A stretch of DNA of 64,000 bases from Bryobacter sp. (GCA_022843625.1 JALHNH010000006.1:171335-235334); one strand, 5' to 3'; numbered from the stretch's first letter, positions 19,650 through 29,945 are shown. Translations and numbers: made by a program. The notes: a model not told the origin generated them from the sequence alone.

Positions 19650-20288
19650 ATGACTAAACAACTATTTCCCTTGCTCGCCTTGACAGTCCTGGCTGCTGCT
19701 GGACCCGCCCATGGCGCAATCATCTTCCAACGCCTCGGAGACATTAGCTATCAATGCTGTCCCGGCGCAGCGGTCGCTTTTACCTGGACCCAACCCAACA
19801 CCTGGACCGATGTCCGGATCGATATCCCTGTCTATCACAACGACTCCGCCGGCGTTCTTCGAACTGGCGTACTCTATCTCACAAACTCCCTAGGTCCCGG
19901 CACTACCCAACTAGCCAACGAAATTGACGAGTCTATCTTGCAATCCACTACCCCAGGCGAAAGCATCCTTACAGCTTTTACAGGTCTTACACTGGGGCCT
20001 GGCACCTACCATCTCATCTATCATCCGGTTGGTGGCGGCTATTGGGATCAACTATTGGTAACGTTCAATGCCCTTTCACCCCTCACCACAGCACCTGGTG
20101 TAACGGAAGGTTTTTATGGCATTGAAGATATCAATGCTCCCTACCGCCCTGCTTCCACCTTTGTGCCCTTGTATTACGGAATGCGCGTCAGCATCACCGG
20201 GACTCCTGAGCCTGCCGCTGTTCCCGAGCCAGCTTCTGGGCTCCTCGCCTTCGGCGCACTCGTGTGGATTTTCCAGCGCCGCCGTTAG
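19650..20288 (+). CDS. PEP-CTERM sorting-domain protein
   Basis: Predicted 212-residue exported protein. A signal peptide ending near PAHGAI precedes a beta-rich body, and the C-terminus has the PEP-CTERM tripartite signal: VPEP, a hydrophobic stretch (about 196-208), then RRR at the end. Such proteins are processed by an exosortase and placed on the cell surface or in extracellular material. A strong ribosome site GGAGG lies 6 bases before ATG 19650. No exosortase gene is in the window. A clear terminator lies downstream at 20411. The 278-base gap upstream has no gene; a possible -10 (TAGAAT, 19541) lacks a -35 partner. Confidence 0.88.
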   Translation: MTKQLFPLLALTVLAAAGPAHGAIIFQRLGDISYQCCPGAAVAFTWTQPNTWTDVRIDIPVYHNDSAGVLRTGVLYLTNSLGPGTTQLANEIDESILQSTTPGESILTAFTGLTLGPGTYHLIYHPVGGGYWDQLLVTFNALSPLTTAPGVTEGFYGIEDINAPYRPASTFVPLYYGMRVSITGTPEPAAVPEPASGLLAFGALVWIFQRRR

Positions 20289-20410
20289 CCGTCTTGTAGC
20301 AATACCGAATGTTCGTTTGCAGGAAAGATAAGACTGAATTCCAAGCAGAATCAACAAGATCCAAAAACCATGGTTCGGAATCAACTTTTCAAATGTTAGC
20401 TTCTACATCG

Positions 20411-20440
20411 GGAGGCGCTCCATGCGCCTCCTTTTTATTT
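20411..20440 (+). terminator. Rho-independent terminator
   Basis: GGAGGCG (20411-20417) and CGCCTCC (20425-20431) form a perfect 7-bp GC-rich stem with a 7-base loop, followed directly by TTTTTATTT. It ends transcription from the PEP-CTERM gene, 120 bases after its stop. The ATG at 20422 lies in the loop, so it cannot be the normal start of the next gene even though it opens the frame. Confidence 0.85.
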
Positions 20441-20466
20441 CAAAACAACAAAGGATGAAGAAAGTA

Positions 20467-21036
20467 ATGGCAAATGAAAGACGCGCCGCTTCCGCAGCCA
20501 ACAGCACCCGTCACGGCCTCACCGCCAACCCAACCACCATCTTCGAAAACAACCCCTACGAACGGAGCCAATACGACTCGCTCAAAGCCAAACTCCTCAA
20601 GCAATGCCTCCCCGAAGGCGAACTCGAACTCCAAACCTTCGAGCGCTACGTCTTCGCCCTCTTCCAGGCAGACCGTGTCCGCCAATTGGAAATCGACGCT
20701 CAAACCCGTTGGACAAACGAACCCGCCAACCGCATCTTCTTCGATCAAATGGAGCGCCTCAACAAACTCGGGGCCGCCCAGGAGCGGCGTGCCAACCTGG
20801 CGCTCAAAGAATTCAGAAAACTCCAGACAGACCGGATCCTGGCCATGGACATCCACACCGAAGTCTATTTGCTCGACAAAATCATCGACCTGCCCGCAAC
20901 CTTCCCCATGCTTGAGGTCCGCAAATCCGACCTCTCCAAAACCACAGCAGGCCTGCTCGCCCTCCGGCTCATGGCTCTAATGCCAGAGGCCCGTGAAATC
21001 GTAGACAAACACCGCGCCTCGAAAACAGCTAATTAA
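20467..21036 (+). CDS. Hypothetical protein, helical, acidobacterial type
   Basis: Predicted 189-residue cytoplasmic protein with no signal peptide or membrane segment. The N-terminal ANERRAASAANSTRHGLTAN resembles short acidobacterial proteins with an arginine/asparagine-rich start and a helical body; no catalytic motif is visible and the function is unknown. ATG 20467 is chosen because upstream in-frame ATG 20422 lies inside a terminator loop and 20455 has AAAGG immediately next to it, while the same AAAGGA gives acceptable spacing to 20467. It borders the decayed transposase region at 21205. Confidence 0.6.
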   Translation: MANERRAASAANSTRHGLTANPTTIFENNPYERSQYDSLKAKLLKQCLPEGELELQTFERYVFALFQADRVRQLEIDAQTRWTNEPANRIFFDQMERLNKLGAAQERRANLALKEFRKLQTDRILAMDIHTEVYLLDKIIDLPATFPMLEVRKSDLSKTTAGLLALRLMALMPEAREIVDKHRASKTAN

Positions 21037-21204
21037 CAAACGAAGCCAACCAGGCCCCAACCGGCCACAGCTCATTGAAATCCGCACCCGCATTGCCACC
21101 CAAGCCGCGCTGGTCGATTTCCAGCACGGGAAGTGGACGGGATATAGTGCCTCGCCTGCGAAAAGTTTGAGAAAGGTTCTCCCGCCAGGCAACTACCGCA
21201 AAGT

Positions 21205-21545
21205 ATGCCACGCTCAGCCCGGCTCGTCTGCCCGGAGCTCCCCATCATGTCACCCAAAGCGGAACCGACCGCCAAATTGTCTTCCACACCCAACGCGACC
21301 GCCGCGTCTACCTCGATTTGCTCACTGCGTACAGCCGGCAATCCGGTGTCGGCATTCTCGCTTACTGCTTGATGCCAAACCACATCTACTGGATCGCCGT
21401 ACCCGAAGAGGAGGCTTCCCTATCCATCTGCTTGCGCCGCACTCACGGCCGCTACGCCCATTATCACAACGCACGCCGGGTCCGTAGCGGGCACCTCTGG
21501 CAGAACCGATTCTACTCTTGCGCTATGGTGCGGTTGGCCAGATGA
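21205..21545 (+). pseudogene. Frameshifted, truncated REP-associated tyrosine transposase (RAYT)
   Basis: The start MPRSARLVCP (from 21205) is in one frame, and PGAPHHVTQSGTDRQIVFHT through LTAYSRQS and RYAHYHNARR to GHLWQNRFYSC is in another, so one base has been lost near 21232. The HUH position reads LMPNHIYWI, with tyrosine in place of the second histidine of the usual HVH. The presumed nucleophilic tyrosine lies in RYAHYHNA. The frame stops at 21545, well before the usual C-terminal part. Frameshift, motif change and truncation together indicate a dead gene. No REP-like palindrome family was noticed nearby. Confidence 0.78.
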
Positions 21546-21615
21546 ACTTCAAGCCGAGAATTGTTCTCTCAATGATCGCCTATTCGGCGAATGCGATGAA
21601 AATCCAAGCAGTCTT

Positions 21616-21789
21616 CTTGGTACTGTTGCTGCTTGCCAGTTGGTGGGAGTACCAAGAAGTTCGGTGCGCCATAATCTGATTCGTAAAGGCATGATCTGGA
21701 GCCCGAGTCACGGGGACACTGCGTTTAAGGTTCGAATCTTTGACGGCTGCATGCGACGGATTATGCCCGAAGATTCACGGCGTGATTGA
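21616..21789 (+). pseudogene. C-terminal scrap of an AAA-type ATPase
   Basis: A continuous frame without its own start encodes VGVPRSSVRHNLIRKGMIWS followed by PSHGDTAFKVRIFDGCMRR. This resembles the winged-helix end of ATPases whose last lines read roughly R-x-x-LI-x-KGLIY-x-P-x-HG-x-x-AFTVP; the match is from memory. The Walker motifs are absent, and the upstream sequence (21546-21615) joins the truncated RAYT. It overlaps the end of the convergent aminotransferase gene by 29 bases. It is probably debris of an earlier mobile or accessory gene. Confidence 0.4.
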
Positions 21790-22897
21790 CGCCTTCGGCA
21801 AATCGGTCGAGGTCAGCCTCGTTGTTGTAGAGATGGACACTGACGCGCAAAAGGCCATGACGGGCGCTGACGATAATGTTGAGCTCTTGCAGTCTGGCGG
21901 CGATCTGGTTGGAATCCATTTGCGGGAAGCGGCAGGCCAGGATTGGGCTGTCAGGGTGTTGCACCGTGCCGCCCAGAGACTCTACTTTGGCTCTCAACCG
22001 GGTAGCAAGGTCGAGGACCCGGGCTTCGATCGTCGCTGTGCCGAGTTTCAAGAAAAGATCTACGCTTTGCTCCATTGCATAGTAAAGCGGCATCGCCGGG
22101 AAGTAGCCTTCGTAGCGCTCGGCCGCAGTTGAGAACTCGGGCATGCCGTGGTGGAGATTCGACCAGTCACGCCAATTGTGGTGGCTGCGCCAACCGACGA
22201 CGTTGGGCTCCAGCCACTGGCGCACACTGGGCTTGACGTAGAGAAAGCCCGCGCCGGTGGGGCTCAACATCCACTTGTAGCCATGCACACTCAGCATATC
22301 GATATCGAGGTCCTGTACGTCGAATTCAACGGCACCGCAACCCTGGGTGGCGTCTACATAGAAGAGGGCTCCCGGGCAGAGGCGGCGCATCTCCTTAAGG
22401 GGTGCGCGAAAGCCAGTGACGTAGTTGAGGGCACTTACCATCACGAGACGAGTGCGGCCGTTTACGTGCTTTGCGAAGTCTTCGATGGGCGTCTCGATGA
22501 ATTCAACGCCTTTGCGTGTGAGCAGGCTGGGGGCGTAGGTGTTGTTGGGGAATTCGGGTGAGAGAGTAATGACGCGGTCGCCGGGTTGCCAGTCGATTCC
22601 GTTGAGAGCGATGGCGAGCCCGTGGGCCGTGCTTGGGATGAAGGCAATGTCGTCGGCTGTTGCGTTTACGAGCTTGCCGAGCTTGGCGCGGAGGCGGTCG
22701 AGATCGTCAAACCACTTGGGCGCGTCGACAGCAGCGGTAGCGTCGCGACGCTGCAGGTGGGCCATGACTGCGTCTGAGGCCGATTGCGGCAGCTGGCCCA
22801 TGGTGGCCGAATTGAGGAAAGTTTTGTTTGCGAGAGAAGGGAAGAGGCTACGGACCTCTTCCCAGTTCACTACTGCTTTAGTTTGTTCTGAACCCAT
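21761..22897 (-). CDS. Class V aminotransferase-like PLP enzyme
   Basis: Predicted 378-residue pyridoxal-phosphate enzyme of the cysteine-desulfurase/isopenicillin-N-epimerase-like fold. The lysine of [17 protein letters not shown] is in the Schiff-base position, and the cofactor aspartate lies in [19 protein letters not shown]. The catalytic cysteine loop typical of desulfurases is not evident, so an aminotransferase or epimerase role is more likely. ATG 22897 overlaps the 3' end of proS by 28 bases, so the two are translationally coupled with proS upstream. Confidence 0.85.
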   Translation of the reverse strand: MGSEQTKAVVNWEEVRSLFPSLANKTFLNSATMGQLPQSASDAVMAHLQRRDATAAVDAPKWFDDLDRLRAKLGKLVNATADDIAFIPSTAHGLAIALNGIDWQPGDRVITLSPEFPNNTYAPSLLTRKGVEFIETPIEDFAKHVNGRTRLVMVSALNYVTGFRAPLKEMRRLCPGALFYVDATQGCGAVEFDVQDLDIDMLSVHGYKWMLSPTGAGFLYVKPSVRQWLEPNVVGWRSHHNWRDWSNLHHGMPEFSTAAERYEGYFPAMPLYYAMEQSVDLFLKLGTATIEARVLDLATRLRAKVESLGGTVQHPDSPILACRFPQMDSNQIAARLQELNIIVSARHGLLRVSVHLYNNEADLDRFAEGVNHAVNLRA

Positions 22898-24585
22898 GCA
22901 ACAACCTCGGCGAGCGGGACTTCTGACAGCACCTTGCCGCGGCGCTCGACCACTTCGACAATGCCCTGGGCGAGCTTCTTGCCGATGGTGATACGCCAGG
23001 GGATCCCGATGAGTTCGGCGTCCTTGAATTTGACGCCGGGACGTTCGTCGCGATCATCGAAGAGGACGTCGACGCCGAGACTCTTGAGCTGGGTGTAGAT
23101 GTCCTGGGCAGCTTGCTTTTGGGCCGCGTCGCTGATGTTGACAGGCGTTACGACGGCTTCAAAGGGGGCGATGGAGGCAGGCATTGAGATGCCGTCGGCA
23201 TCGTTGTATAGTTCAACCGCGCCACAGAGGACGCGCTCAACGCCGATGCCATAGGACCCCATGATGACCTTGACCTCTTTGCCGTTCTCGTCGAGAACGT
23301 CGAGGCCCATGGCCTTGGAGTACTTGTAGCCGAGCTTGAAGATGTGGCCGATTTCCATGGTCTTCAAGATCTCAAGCGGCGCACCAGTGTTGATCTCGGT
23401 GTCGCCCGCTTCTACCTGACGGAGGTCGGCGTAGGTGGCTTTGAAATCTTCGCCCGGGGTGACGTTGCCGAGGTGGTAGTCGTCTTTGTTGGCTCCGGCG
23501 ACCATGTTCTGCCGGCCTTCGAGGGCACTGTCGGCATAGATGGGCATATTCGTGACGCCGACGGGCCCGAGGGAGCCGGGGTCTGCGCCGAAGAGGTCGC
23601 GAATTTCTTCCGGGTGCGCGGCGCGGAATTCTTTACAGCCGACTACGGCGTTGAACTTGGTTTCGCTCAACTGGTGGTTGCCGCGGAGCAGGGCGAGGAT
23701 TGGCTTTGTCTTGCCGCCGAAGTCAGCGATTACGACGAAGCTCTTGATAAGCGAAGTTGTCGGGAGCTTGAGGAATGCAGCCACCTCATCGATGGACTTC
23801 TGATTGGGGGTATGGATTTCGACAGGATCCAGGGCTTCTGTGGGGTCGGGAATGGCTGGTGGGGCTGGCCGCGAGACGGCCTTCTCAAGATTGGCAGCGT
23901 AACCGGTCTGCTTGCAGACCACGACGAAGTCTTCACCGGCGTCGGTGGCAACCATGAATTCCTGGCTGGCGCTGCCGCCCATGGCGCCGGAATCGGCGTC
24001 GACAACGACGTACTCAATGCCGCAACGGTCGAAGATCTTGCAGTAGGCCTGACGGTGCTTTTCGTAGCTGACGTCGAGGCCGGGGGCGTCGATGTCGAAG
24101 GAGTAGGAGTCCTTCATGAGGAACTGGCGCACGCGCAGGAGGCCGCTCTTGGGCCGGGGCTCGTCGCGGAACTTGGTTTGAATCTGATACCAGATCTGCG
24201 GCAGTTGTTTATAGCTGCGCAGCTCGCCACGGGCGATTGAGGTCATGACTTCTTCGTGTGTCATGCCAAGGCAGAGGTCGCGGTTGAAGCGATCCTTGAG
24301 GCGGAACATGTTCTGCCCCATGGCTGTCCAGCGTCCGCTTTCCTGCCAGATCTCAGCCGGATTGAGGGCGGCGAGAAGAAATTCCTGCGCGCCGATGGCT
24401 TCCATTTCTTCGCGGATGATGCGTTGAATCTTGGTGATGCTGCGCTGTGCGAGGAAGAGATAGTTGTAAATCCCAGCGCCCATAGGCCGGATATATCCGG
24501 CGCGCAAGAGGAGGCGGTGGCTGGCTACTTCAGCGTCTGCAGGGACTTCCCGCAACGTGGGGATAAAAAGTTGACTCCAAAACAT
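22870..24585 (-). CDS. proS: Prolyl-tRNA synthetase
   Basis: Predicted 571-residue class II synthetase that charges tRNA-Pro. Class II motifs are visible at the start ([20 protein letters not shown]), in the TNKFRDE-like stretch [20 protein letters not shown], and at the end ([16 protein letters not shown]). A long insertion between motifs 2 and 3 (about residues 225-400) is the YbaK-like editing domain that removes mischarged alanine. Length is normal for the bacterial editing type. It is divergent from rpiB across 70 bases. Confidence 0.96.
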   Translation of the reverse strand: MFWSQLFIPTLREVPADAEVASHRLLLRAGYIRPMGAGIYNYLFLAQRSITKIQRIIREEMEAIGAQEFLLAALNPAEIWQESGRWTAMGQNMFRLKDRFNRDLCLGMTHEEVMTSIARGELRSYKQLPQIWYQIQTKFRDEPRPKSGLLRVRQFLMKDSYSFDIDAPGLDVSYEKHRQAYCKIFDRCGIEYVVVDADSGAMGGSASQEFMVATDAGEDFVVVCKQTGYAANLEKAVSRPAPPAIPDPTEALDPVEIHTPNQKSIDEVAAFLKLPTTSLIKSFVVIADFGGKTKPILALLRGNHQLSETKFNAVVGCKEFRAAHPEEIRDLFGADPGSLGPVGVTNMPIYADSALEGRQNMVAGANKDDYHLGNVTPGEDFKATYADLRQVEAGDTEINTGAPLEILKTMEIGHIFKLGYKYSKAMGLDVLDENGKEVKVIMGSYGIGVERVLCGAVELYNDADGISMPASIAPFEAVVTPVNISDAAQKQAAQDIYTQLKSLGVDVLFDDRDERPGVKFKDAELIGIPWRITIGKKLAQGIVEVVERRGKVLSEVPLAEVVAWVQNKLKQ

Positions 24586-24655
24586 GAGGGAAAAGGCCTT
24601 CGCAAAGAGGGTAAGTTAACGAGTCTAGCATGCTAAACTGGAGCTTCTTCGAGCT

Positions 24656-25108
24656 ATGAAGATTGCCATCGGCGCCGACCACGCCGGATTCCTCCTGAAA
24701 GAAAAGCTGCGCGACGAATTAAGGGCTGAAGGCCACGAAGTCGTTGATGCGGGTACAACAAGTACGGAGTCGGTCGACTATCCCGACTTTGCTGAGAAGG
24801 TATCGGAGCAAGTTGTCTCCGGCGCCGTCGAAAAGGGAATCCTTGTGTGTTCTAGCGGAGTGGGCATGTCGATCGCAGCCAATAAAATCAATGGTATTCG
24901 TGCGGCGCTGGGCACAAGCGAAGATGAAGTGGGTTATGTGCGCCGCCATAACGATGCCAACATCCTTGCCATCGGTGCCAACTATACCGACGAAAATACA
25001 GCGCGCAAGATCACCGAAGTTTTCCTCCACACTGCCTTTGAAGGCGGCCGCCACGCCAGACGCGTTGCCAAAATCGAAGCACTTGAAAAGTCCCAGAAAG
25101 GCCAATAG
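24656..25108 (+). CDS. rpiB: Ribose-5-phosphate isomerase B
   Basis: Predicted 150-residue isomerase that interconverts ribose 5-phosphate and ribulose 5-phosphate in the pentose phosphate pathway. The N-terminal [10 protein letters not shown] and [17 protein letters not shown], with catalytic C65, match the RpiB/LacAB family, and the histidine in RRHNDANIL is in the expected place. An extended -10-like TGCTAAACT (24631-24639) precedes the gene. glyA follows after 8 bases, so the two form an operon. Confidence 0.95.
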   Translation: MKIAIGADHAGFLLKEKLRDELRAEGHEVVDAGTTSTESVDYPDFAEKVSEQVVSGAVEKGILVCSSGVGMSIAANKINGIRAALGTSEDEVGYVRRHNDANILAIGANYTDENTARKITEVFLHTAFEGGRHARRVAKIEALEKSQKGQ

Positions 25109-25116
25109 TAGTTACC

Positions 25117-26400
25117 ATGAACGACGCACAGAGAATGGGCAGAAGCCTCGCAGAAGTAGACCCCGCAGTCGCCGATGCGCTTATGCATGAGACCGCGCGG
25201 CAGCAGGATTACCTGGAACTGATCGCCAGCGAAAACTTTACCTCCGAGGCAATTCTCGAAGCTACAGGTAGCGTCTTCACCAACAAATACGCCGAAGGTT
25301 ATCCCGGCAAGCGTTACTACGGTGGCTGTGAACACTCAGACGTTGTTGAAAATCTGGCCCGCGAACGGGCCATTGAGCTCTTTGGCGCACAATACGCCAA
25401 CGTCCAGCCGCATTCGGGCTCACAAGCCAATCAGGCCGCTTATTCGGCAGTGCTGAACCCGGGCGACACGATTTTGGGAATGAATCTTGCGCACGGCGGC
25501 CACCTTACGCACGGCCACCATCTCAATTTCTCTGGCAAGCTCTACAAGATCGTTCCTTACGGTGTACGTCAGGAAGACGAATTGATCGATTACGACGAAG
25601 TGGCGCGGCTGGCTGAAGAGAGCAAGCCGAAGATGATCATCGCCGGTGCCAGTGCCTATGCCCGTGTGATCGACTTCAAGCGCTTCCGCGAGATTGCCGA
25701 TAGCGTAGGTGCAATCTTTCTTGTCGACATGGCACACTACTCAGGCCTGATCGCCGGTGGTGGTTATCCCAACCCCTGCGAACACGCGCATATCGTTACC
25801 TCAACCACACACAAGACGCTCCGCGGGCCCCGCAGCGGCCTGATTCTTGCTGAAGAACGCTTTGGTAAGGACATCGACCGTAATGTTTTCCCCGGTGCAC
25901 AGGGTGGCCCCCTGGTACATGTGATGGCGGCCAAGGCCGTTTGCTTCCTGGAAGCGATGCAGCCAGATTTCAAGGTCTACGTGCAAAACGTGCTCAGCAA
26001 CGCGAAGGTGCTGGCCAGCGGCATCGCCAGCGAAGGCTTCCGCATCATTTCTGGCGGCACCGATTCGCATATCGTGCTGATGGATGTATTCTCAAAGGGC
26101 GTAAAGGGCCGCGAGGCAGAAACGGCGCTTGATCGCGCTCACATTACCGTCAACAAGAATTCGATTCCTTTCGACGTCAACCCGCCGATGAACCCCAGCG
26201 GCATTCGTCTTGGCACTGCTGCGCTCACCACTCGCGGCTTCGGCGCACCGGAATTTGAACAAGTCGCGAAGTTGATTTCTGAAGTACTTGCCGATCCGTC
26301 GAGCGAAGCACTCAGCGCCTCCGTTGCTAAAAAGGTCCACGCATTGACCGAAGGATTTCCTCTCTATGCGTGGAAGCTCGCCCCTTCCCACGCGGGATAA
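25117..26400 (+). CDS. glyA: Serine hydroxymethyltransferase
   Basis: Predicted 427-residue PLP enzyme that converts serine and tetrahydrofolate to glycine and methylene-tetrahydrofolate. The Schiff-base lysine is K233 in [34 protein letters not shown] and [11 protein letters not shown] are the usual cofactor-binding segments. Length and motifs are normal. It sits between rpiB and a glycosyltransferase, with 8- and 9-base gaps, so the three are probably one transcript. Confidence 0.97.
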   Translation: MNDAQRMGRSLAEVDPAVADALMHETARQQDYLELIASENFTSEAILEATGSVFTNKYAEGYPGKRYYGGCEHSDVVENLARERAIELFGAQYANVQPHSGSQANQAAYSAVLNPGDTILGMNLAHGGHLTHGHHLNFSGKLYKIVPYGVRQEDELIDYDEVARLAEESKPKMIIAGASAYARVIDFKRFREIADSVGAIFLVDMAHYSGLIAGGGYPNPCEHAHIVTSTTHKTLRGPRSGLILAEERFGKDIDRNVFPGAQGGPLVHVMAAKAVCFLEAMQPDFKVYVQNVLSNAKVLASGIASEGFRIISGGTDSHIVLMDVFSKGVKGREAETALDRAHITVNKNSIPFDVNPPMNPSGIRLGTAALTTRGFGAPEFEQVAKLISEVLADPSSEALSASVAKKVHALTEGFPLYAWKLAPSHAG

Positions 26401-26409
26401 GGCGAGTCT

Positions 26410-27600
26410 ATGCGAATTGCGATTGACGTACGCCACTCCCGCGATTACGGGATCGGCACGTACATTCGCAACATGGTGCAATCGCTGGCGCGAATCGACG
26501 GCCAAAATACTTATGTCCTGGCAGGCCGCAAAGAAGATTTGCGTGAGTTCGGAGAATTGCCCGAGAACTTTCGCCGCGCCGTCTTTCCACGGTCTGATTC
26601 CGGCCTTCTGAACCAGATCAGCTTCCCGCTCTTCCTCCGGCGTCTGAAGCCCGACCTCTGCCATGTTCCGCTCAACGCAGCACCTTTGCTGATGCCGCAG
26701 CCCTATATCGTCACCATTCACGATATGAGCAGTTTGCTCTTTCCAGAGGTGAGCCAGGCCGAGACGAGTTCGATGCGGCACCAGTACCGGCTCTTCCGCT
26801 TTCGTCGCAGTCTTTTGCGGGCCCAAAATATCATCGCGGTCTCAAAATCTACCCAGCGTGACGTTGAAGACCTGATGCGTATTCCGCACGACAGAATTCG
26901 GCAGATCTATTCCGCACCAGACCCCCGCTTTCTGGAACACTCCCACTTCGCCTCATCCGGTAGCCCCGCATTTGGCGCCTGGGAGGAAGAGCGGCAAAAG
27001 ACCCTCGAACGATACCAGATCGGTTATCCTTTTCTGCTGTACGCCGGAAGCGTCCGACCCCAGAAGAACGTCGCCCGCCTGGTTGAAGCATTTGCGGTGT
27101 TGCGTAATGAACTGGAAAACCACCCTGTTTACAAAGACCTTCGCCTGATCATCATTGGCGACGAGATGTGGAAGCACCCGCAGGTGCGGCGTATGGTGAT
27201 TCAGACGCGCATGGAGCCTTTCGTGCGCTTCTTCGGCTTCGTGCCGTTCGACACGCTGCGCGTCTTCTACTCTGCCGCCACCACCTTCGTCTTCCCCTCC
27301 CTCTATGAGGGCTTTGGAATGCCTCCGCTGGAGGCAATGGCCTCGGGCACCCCTGTAGTCTGCTCGGGCACAAGTTCACTGCCAGAGGTGGTTGGAGAAG
27401 CTGCGGTGCTGGTAAACCCGGAAAATGTCTTCGATATCGCCCGGGGAATTCGAGAAGTATTGTTGGATCAACAACTTAGAACCGATCTCGTCGCGAGGGG
27501 CCATGCTCAGGCCAGAACCTACCACTGGGAGCGAACCGCTCGCGAAGTGCTTGAGGTTTACCGCGAAGCCAAAGAAATAGTGCGCGATAAATCGAAATAA
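26410..27600 (+). CDS. Glycosyltransferase, GT4 family
   Basis: Predicted 396-residue GT-B glycosyltransferase. The donor-binding signature PSLYEGFGMPPLEAMASGTP, with the two glutamates of the EX7E motif, and LYAGSVRPQKNVARLVEAF are typical of GT4. The N-terminal IAIDVRHSRDYGIGTYIRNM is shared with the GT4 genes at 48043 and 58277 in this window. It starts 9 bases after glyA. The acceptor is unknown; surface or extracellular polysaccharide is likely. Confidence 0.92.
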   Translation: MRIAIDVRHSRDYGIGTYIRNMVQSLARIDGQNTYVLAGRKEDLREFGELPENFRRAVFPRSDSGLLNQISFPLFLRRLKPDLCHVPLNAAPLLMPQPYIVTIHDMSSLLFPEVSQAETSSMRHQYRLFRFRRSLLRAQNIIAVSKSTQRDVEDLMRIPHDRIRQIYSAPDPRFLEHSHFASSGSPAFGAWEEERQKTLERYQIGYPFLLYAGSVRPQKNVARLVEAFAVLRNELENHPVYKDLRLIIIGDEMWKHPQVRRMVIQTRMEPFVRFFGFVPFDTLRVFYSAATTFVFPSLYEGFGMPPLEAMASGTPVVCSGTSSLPEVVGEAAVLVNPENVFDIARGIREVLLDQQLRTDLVARGHAQARTYHWERTAREVLEVYREAKEIVRDKSK

Positions 27601-27828
27601 TATCAAATAATTTACCTGATAAATATTTTTCATATTTTAATTATAAATCCATCAATCCATATATTTGTAGTACTTTAGAGCAATACAAGTGGATCCAGTA
27701 CGGTACTTAAGTAAAATAATTATTGAATAATTAGGCGATTAATACAATTATTGTTCATGCAGTGCCGGAGGGGATTCTGGCCTGCCGCTCGAATCAGTAA
27801 CTAAAACAATAATCAGGATGGAAGCCCA
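27601..27828. promoter_or_regulatory. AT-rich intergenic region with palindromes
   Basis: The first 60 bases have only 10 G or C, far below the flanking genes. Three perfect palindromes with a single central base occur: AGTACGGTACT (27697-27707), TAATTATTGAATAATTA (27717-27733) and ACAATTATTGT (27744-27754). No ORF is credible here. The region precedes a Cys-rich hypothetical gene and is likely its control region. Confidence 0.45.
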
Positions 27829-28509
27829 ATGGAATGGACTCGAAGTGAAACAATCGGTTTGGCCAGTGCATCGTGTGTCTTTTGTCGCGGCTTGGGGCTG
27901 CGCAAGACTCCGGTTAAAGAAGATACAAAGCCGTGCGGATGTGTGTTCCGCGCGATTTTTCGCGCCTGCTTTGTGCGCTACCGGCACTGCGTAGAGAAGG
28001 CTGGAGTCACCAGTTGCATGACCCTGGATCATGCCGAGGGCCCGACGGGTCATCGGTTCTGGGGACGACGCAATGAGGAATACATTGCCGACTTTGAATT
28101 GGTCTGCCGCCGCAGCCTGAATCGCGAGGAATACGAAGTATTCCAGTGGCATTTCCTGCAAGGGGCAGACTGGAAGTTTTGCATTCAGAAGATTGGGATC
28201 GACAAGGGAACGTTCTTCCATAATGTCTATTGCCTGCAGGAAAAGCTTGGCCGCGTCTTCCGCGAACTGCGTCCTTATGCGCTCTTCCCGCTGGACGAAT
28301 ACTTCAGTGGCATCAAGATGCGCAAGGTTTCTGTCATGCAGTTGCGTGTGCCTCGCGAAATCGTTGGTCACGAACACGAAGGGGAAATTATAGAAAGGGT
28401 GGAAGATCTCACCGTCGTTGCCGAAACCAATGTCGTAGAGATGCCTCGTTGCAATGACAAGGTGTCGCGTAAATTCCCCTGGCGTCGTCGACCACTCAAG
28501 GCAGCCTAG
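27829..28509 (+). CDS. Cys-rich hypothetical protein with sigma-region-4-like segment
   Basis: Predicted 226-residue cytoplasmic protein. The N-terminal third has CVFC, then CGC and further cysteines up to RYRHC, an arrangement that could bind zinc. The middle (NREEYEVFQWHFLQGADWKF and ITKSL-like helices after it) resembles the helix-turn-helix of sigma factor region 4, with GTFFHNVYCLQEKLG as a recognition-helix candidate. The C-terminus is basic (KFPWRRRPLKAA). I do not recognise a named family. It is preceded by an AT-rich, palindrome-containing gap and overlaps the convergent peptidase gene by 4 bases. Confidence 0.6.
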   Translation: MEWTRSETIGLASASCVFCRGLGLRKTPVKEDTKPCGCVFRAIFRACFVRYRHCVEKAGVTSCMTLDHAEGPTGHRFWGRRNEEYIADFELVCRRSLNREEYEVFQWHFLQGADWKFCIQKIGIDKGTFFHNVYCLQEKLGRVFRELRPYALFPLDEYFSGIKMRKVSVMQLRVPREIVGHEHEGEIIERVEDLTVVAETNVVEMPRCNDKVSRKFPWRRRPLKAA

Positions 28510-29918
28510 GGTCTTGAGGCCGCGCTAATCCCAATCGTGAATGCAAGCCGGGACATGGTCTCGTTGGAGGTCATGTCCCAATCCGGCGAATATTCATCAT
28601 TGGCCTTGTGATACCGGCTGCTCATGTAAGTTGCGGAGAACTGCCCCGCCTCATCGAGAGGCAGCAAAGAATAGGCCGGAACCCCGGCATTCATCAACGC
28701 AAAGTGGTCGGCGCGAAAGAGATAGCCAAGCTCTGGCTTGGGGTCTGGCCGCAACGGCACCGAAAGACGCCTGGCACCTTCTTCCAGAAGGGGCCAGGCA
28801 TCTGTATTTGCAGGGCCCAGGGCAAAGAATCCCGTAGGCTTGGGGCCCGGCGCAAGCCCGTCCAGATTGAGCCCCAGCTTCACCTGTTGCAATGGAAACA
28901 CCGGGTTGGCTGCGTAGTAAGTTGCCCCCAGCAATCCGCTCTCTTCCCCTGTAGTGGCGATAAAGACAGCCGAACGTTTGGGTTTCGGCTCAAGCGCTGC
29001 CCAGGCCCGCGCAACCTCAATGAGCGCGGCGCAACCTGTGGCATTGTCTACCGCGCCGTTGAAGATGCGATCTTCGCCAGTGCTACTCATACCCAGATGA
29101 TCCCAGTGGGCCGAATATAGAATCTGTTCGCTCTCTACAAGTGGGTCGGAGCCGGCAACTGTAGCGATCACGTTGTGGGCGCTCATCGTGCGTAGCGCCG
29201 CTTTGAGCTCGACTTGCGCCATGCCAGGCAGTGAAACAGGCTGAAAGCCGGGCGCTGCAGCCTTTGCTGTCAAATCGGCCACAACCCAGCCCAGCTTTTG
29301 TGCTGCAGTCTCGGTGATCGTGCCGCTGAAACTCAAAGCCGGCGCGTCCGGCTTGAGCTGAAGCTGCAACTGTTCGCGGCCTGCGTTCGGCGCAATCATC
29401 TTTGAAAGAATCAAAACACCGGCCGCTCCCAACTGCGCTGCTTCTTTCAGCTTGGTCGCCGGTCTCGACGCCGCACTCGCCGCCTGCCCTGGTGCGTTGC
29501 CGGCCAACAGAACAACGATTTTTCCTCTGACATCAGAGTTGGCATAAACCTCCTGCAGACCATACCCGGCAAACACAAACGAACCTGTCAATGAAGCGGA
29601 TTTCTGCTGCGATGCGATCGTGACAAATACCTCTGTTCGCCACGTCAGCTCCCTACTATCGATAGAGATCTTCGACCCAGGCTCCATACTCACGCCCACC
29701 AGAGGAACCGCCTGCATCTGCACCTTTGCCCCCGCCGCTTCAAATGCAGACGCAAGATACTGCTCAGTTAAATCACCGCCTCTTGTGCCCGGAGCTCTGC
29801 CCTCCAGAAGATCACTTGAGAGAAATCGAATGTGGGCGCGTAGCCGATTGGAATCGATCGGGAGACTTTGGCTGAAAAGCGAAATCGCAGCTGGAATTGC
29901 AATAAGAAGCCGAAACAT
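28506..29918 (-). CDS. M28-family zinc aminopeptidase
   Basis: Predicted 470-residue secreted peptidase. A signal peptide (about 1-18) is followed by a PA-type insertion (about 110-230) and the M28 core. Metal and catalytic residues are visible in YSAHWDHLG (H and D), GAVDNATGCAAL (D), ATTGEESGLLGA (EE), LNLDGLAPG (D) and RADHFALMNAG (H). It likely trims peptides in the periplasm. Its start lies 27 bases from the divergent oligopeptidase gene, so both are likely served by one short control region. Confidence 0.9.
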   Translation of the reverse strand: MFRLLIAIPAAISLFSQSLPIDSNRLRAHIRFLSSDLLEGRAPGTRGGDLTEQYLASAFEAAGAKVQMQAVPLVGVSMEPGSKISIDSRELTWRTEVFVTIASQQKSASLTGSFVFAGYGLQEVYANSDVRGKIVVLLAGNAPGQAASAASRPATKLKEAAQLGAAGVLILSKMIAPNAGREQLQLQLKPDAPALSFSGTITETAAQKLGWVVADLTAKAAAPGFQPVSLPGMAQVELKAALRTMSAHNVIATVAGSDPLVESEQILYSAHWDHLGMSSTGEDRIFNGAVDNATGCAALIEVARAWAALEPKPKRSAVFIATTGEESGLLGATYYAANPVFPLQQVKLGLNLDGLAPGPKPTGFFALGPANTDAWPLLEEGARRLSVPLRPDPKPELGYLFRADHFALMNAGVPAYSLLPLDEAGQFSATYMSSRYHKANDEYSPDWDMTSNETMSRLAFTIGISAASRP

Positions 29919-29945
29919 AGCAACAGCTTAGCTAACCTCAAGAGT

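Noticed and set aside
20422..20466. ATG 20422 as start of the hypothetical gene ending at 21036
   Set aside because: It lies in the loop of a strong terminator, so the codon would rarely be transcribed; 20467 is a better start.
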